From NCBI GenBank assembly GCA_945910005.1, contig OX246748.1:17091368-17155367 (forward strand): a stretch of DNA of 64,000 bases. Direction: 5' to 3'. A program made the translations under genes and the position numbers. Each line of letters opens with the position of its first letter. Positions within the stretch are counted from its first letter, which is position 1. This stretch comes from Isoperla grammatica. Lineage: Eukaryota > Arthropoda > Insecta > Plecoptera > Perlodidae. This document shows positions 61,190 through 64,000 of this stretch, in pieces. Under the pieces are notes generated by a model. It made no database searches and was not told the DNA's origin. It saw only the letters and a list, made by a program, of their open reading frames with translations.

Positions 61190-64000
61190 CCATCAGTTTT
61201 ATAAATTCATTGATATTTGGTCTTGCAATCACAAAAAAAAGAATTTGGGGGCAATTTTCGAAGTGACCCCAGGGCCAAAGTATAAACATTAATAATCTTA
61301 ATTTCATTTATTTGTCATTAAGAGCTTTCATTTAACAAAGTATCAGCCAAATCGAAGGGGCAAGCTTTTTCGAAAATTTTCAAAGGGTATAGTCTAAGTC
61401 GAATCTCGGAGGGAAATATTATTTTTTGATTTTGATAAATTTAATAATCTTTTCGTAATCTTTGGATCATTTTGAATCGAAATACATCATCAGTTTCTAA
61501 ATCCATTGATATTTGGTCTTTTAATCACAAAAAGAATATTTTGGGGGAAATTTTCAAAATTGCCCCAGGGCCAAAGTATAAACATTTATAATCTTAATTT
61601 TATTGTTTTGTCATAAACTGGATAAGAGCTTTCATTTTAAGAAGTATCAGCAAAATCGAAGGGGCAAGCTTTTTCGAAAATTTTCAAAGGGTATATATAT
61701 ATAGTCTTAGTTGATTTTCGGAGGGAAATATTATTTTTAGATTTTGATACTTTTGATAATTTTATAGTAATCTTTGGATTATTTTGAATCGAAATACATC
61801 ATCAGTTCCTAAATCAATTGATATTTGGTCTTGCAATCACAAAAAGAATATTTTGGGGGAAATTTTCGAAATGGCCCTAGGGCCATAGTATAAACATTTA
61901 TAATCTTAATTTCATTTATTTGTCATTAACTGGATTAGAGCTTTTATTTAACGAAGTATCAGCCAAATCGAAGGGGCAAGCTTTTCAAAAAATTTCAAAG
62001 GTTATAGTCTTAGTTGAATTTCGGAGGGAAATATTATTTTTGGATTTTGATAATTTTTTAATTTAATTGTATTCTTTGGATCATTTTGAATCGAAATACA
62101 CCATCAGTTCCGAAATCAATTGATATTTGGTCTTGCAATCACAAAAAGAATATTTGGGGGGAAATTTTCGAAATGGCCCCAGGGCCATAGTATAAACATT
62201 TATAATCTAAATTTCATTGTTTTGTCATTAACTGGTCAAGAGCTTTCATTTTTAGAGGTATCAGAAAAATCGAAGACGCAAACTTTTTCGAAAATTTTCA
62301 AGTCGAATTTCGGAGGGAAAAATTATTTTTGGATTTTGATAAATTTTATAATTTAATCGTATTCTTTGGATCATTTTGAATCGAAATACACCATCAGTTC
62401 CTAAATCAATTGATATTTGGTCATGCAATCACAAAAAGAATATTTTGGGGGAAATTTTCGAAATGGCCCCAGGGCCATAGTATAAACATTTATAATCTTA
62501 ATTTCATTTATTTGTCATTAACTGGATTAAAGCTTTTATTTAACGAAGTATCAGCCAAATCGAGGGGGCAAGCTTTTTCGAAAATTTTCAAAGGGTATAG
62601 TCTTAGTCGAATCTCGGAGGGAAATATTATTTTTTGATTTTGATAAATTTAATAATCTTTTCGTAATCTTTGGATCATTTTGAATCGAAATACATCATCA
62701 GTTTCTAAATCCATTGATATTTGGTCTTGCAATCACAAAAAGAATATTTTGGGGGAAATTTTTAAAATTGCCCCAGGGCCAAAGTATAAACATTTATAAT
62801 CTAAATTTTATTGTTTTGTCATAAACTGGATAAGAGCTTTCATTTTAAGAAGTATCAGCAAAATCGAAGGGGCAAGCTTTTTCGAAAATTTTCAAAGGGT
62901 ATATATAGTCTTAGTTGATTTTCGGAGGGAAATATTATTTTTAGATTTTGATAATTTTGATAATTTTATCGTAATCTTTGGATAATTTTGAATCGAAATA
63001 CACAATCAGTTCCTAAATCAATTGATATTTGGTCTTGCAATGAAAAAAAGAATATTTTGGGGGAAATTTTCGAAATGGCCCCAGGGCCAAAGTATAAACA
63101 TTTATAATCTTATTTCATTTATTTGTCATTAACTGGATAAGAGCTTTCATTTAACAAAGTATCAGCCAAATCGAAGGGGCAAGCTTTTTCAAAAAATTTC
63201 AAATTCTTAGTTGAATTTCGGAGGGAAATATTATTTTTAGATTTTGATAATTTTGATAAATTTATCGTAATCTTTGGATTATTTTGAATCGAAATACACC
63301 ACCAGTTCCTAAATCAATTGATATTTGATCTTGCAATCACAAAAATAATTTTTTGGGGGAAATTTTCGAAATGGCCCTAGGGCCCTAGTATAAACATTTA
63401 TAATCTTATTTTCATTTATTTTTCCATAAACTGGATAAGAGCTTTCATTTAACGAAGTATCAGCCAAATCGAAGGGGCAAGCTTTTTCAAATTTCTTGGT
63501 TGAATTTCGGAGGGAAATATTATTTTCGGATTTTGAAAATTTTTTAATTTAATTGTATTCTTTGGATGGTCCGAAAGTCCGAAAGTCTTAGTTGAATTTC
63601 GGAGGAAAAAATTATTTTTAAATTTTGATAATTTTTATAATTTTATTTTTATCTTTGGATCATTTTGAATCGAAATACACCATCAGTTCCTAAATCAATT
63701 GATATTTGGTCTTTGCAATCACAAAAAGAATATTTTGTGGGAAATTTTCGAAATGGCCCTAGGGCTATAGTATAAACATTTATCATCTTAATTTCATTTA
63801 TTTGTCATTTACTGGATAAGAGCTTTTATTTAACTAAGTATCAGCCAAATCGATGGGGCAAGCTTTTTCAAAATTTTTTTAAGGGTATAGTCTTAGTTGA
63901 ATTTCGGAGGGAAATATTAGTTTTGGATTTTGATTAATTTTATAATTTAATCGTATCCTTTGGATCATTTTGAATCGAAATACACAATCAGTTCCTAAAT
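61190..64000 (+). repeat. Dispersed satellite block, right copy, rearranged
   Basis: Second copy of 53655-57100, offset about 7.5-7.9 kb. It carries one extra monomer (about 63060-63370) and lacks about 1.0 kb at the junction at 63568-63585. The copy continues past the window end. Confidence 0.75.
63568..63585 (+). other. Deletion junction with direct-repeat filler
   Basis: 'ctttggat' is followed by 'ggtccgaaagtccgaaa' and then 'gtcttagttg'. The left side matches 55720 and the right side matches 56740 in the other copy of the block, so about 1.0 kb is missing. The filler, two copies of 'gtccgaaa', occurs nowhere else I could see in the satellite. Confidence 0.8.

Larger units (their letters stand above)
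58087..64000 (+). repeat. ~304-bp satellite array, right segment
   Basis: The same satellite resumes mid-monomer at 'aaatattattttgg' and runs to the window end, which cuts a monomer. 60001-60560 recurs at 60901-61470 with an exact 900-bp offset (three monomers, marker 'aactagataagagc'). At 58403-58413 'tccaatccaat' replaces the usual 'attttgattaatt' part of one monomer. No gene is seen. Confidence 0.95.

Noticed and set aside
967..62637. Dozens of 60-90-codon ORFs in the satellite on both strands, with recurring MQDQISIDLG-like and MIFELAITKR-like products
   Set aside because: They recur because monomers recur, overlap each other on opposite strands across the same conserved segment, end within one monomer, and many lose the frame through linker indels. 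No domain or coding signature is visible.
1..64000. CENP-B box in the satellite monomer
   Set aside because: 'aatttcggagggaaat' is the closest string but lacks the required spacing and CGGG core of the known box.
1..64000. CRISPR-like array of regularly spaced repeats
   Set aside because: The whole ~304-bp unit is conserved with no short repeat/unique spacer alternation, and there are no cas genes; it is satellite DNA.

Overview
This window is a eukaryotic, almost certainly metazoan, heterochromatin-like locus. About 57.8 kb of the 64 kb is one very AT-rich tandem satellite with a monomer of about 300-306 bp (roughly 190 monomers, all head-to-tail on the + strand). It is interrupted by one fresh Ty3/gypsy-type LTR retrotransposon (13377-19093) and one short unrelated insertion rich in ATCGAT/CGATATCG motifs (about 57652-58086). 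There is no host gene, RNA gene, CRISPR array or prokaryotic feature. The sequence does not identify the species. An invertebrate is a reasonable guess from the Metaviridae element and the long satellite array, but it is only a guess.

Layout: 1-13376 is satellite with a 2.1-kb (7-monomer) block duplication. 13377-19093 is the retrotransposon: two identical 327-bp LTRs, a tRNA-Pro-type primer binding site, one uninterrupted gag-pol ORF starting at ATG 13821, a polypurine tract, and a 4-bp AGGG target duplication. 19094-57645 is satellite with increasingly clear higher-order structure. A 3.05-kb 10-monomer unit is tandemly duplicated (11752-20530 excluding the element, and 20531-23580). A 24-monomer unit of 7.31 kb follows (26470-33780), then a 16-monomer deletion derivative (33780-38660), then a second nearly identical 24-monomer copy (38660-45970). 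45970-57645 is a mosaic of blocks also seen elsewhere in the window. 57652-58086 is the ATCGAT-rich insertion. 58087-64000 is satellite again and includes a second, rearranged copy of 53.65-57.1 kb.

The main results of the reading are these. (1) The retrotransposon lies in one copy of the 3.05-kb duplication while the paralogous site near 22145 is empty, which confirms the insertion boundaries and shows that insertion came after duplication. (2) Both insertions and most deletion or expansion scars fall in the same short linker of the monomer, just after its 'caaaggg' motif. (3) The array grew by multi-monomer unequal exchange, with visible 24/16/24-mer copies. (4) Every monomer carries a GC-rich dyad (perfect form TGGCCCTAGGGCCA) that stands out in AT-rich DNA. 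The many 60-80-codon ORFs in the satellite are judged not to be genes. All repeat comparisons were made by eye, so block edges are accurate to tens of bases only.
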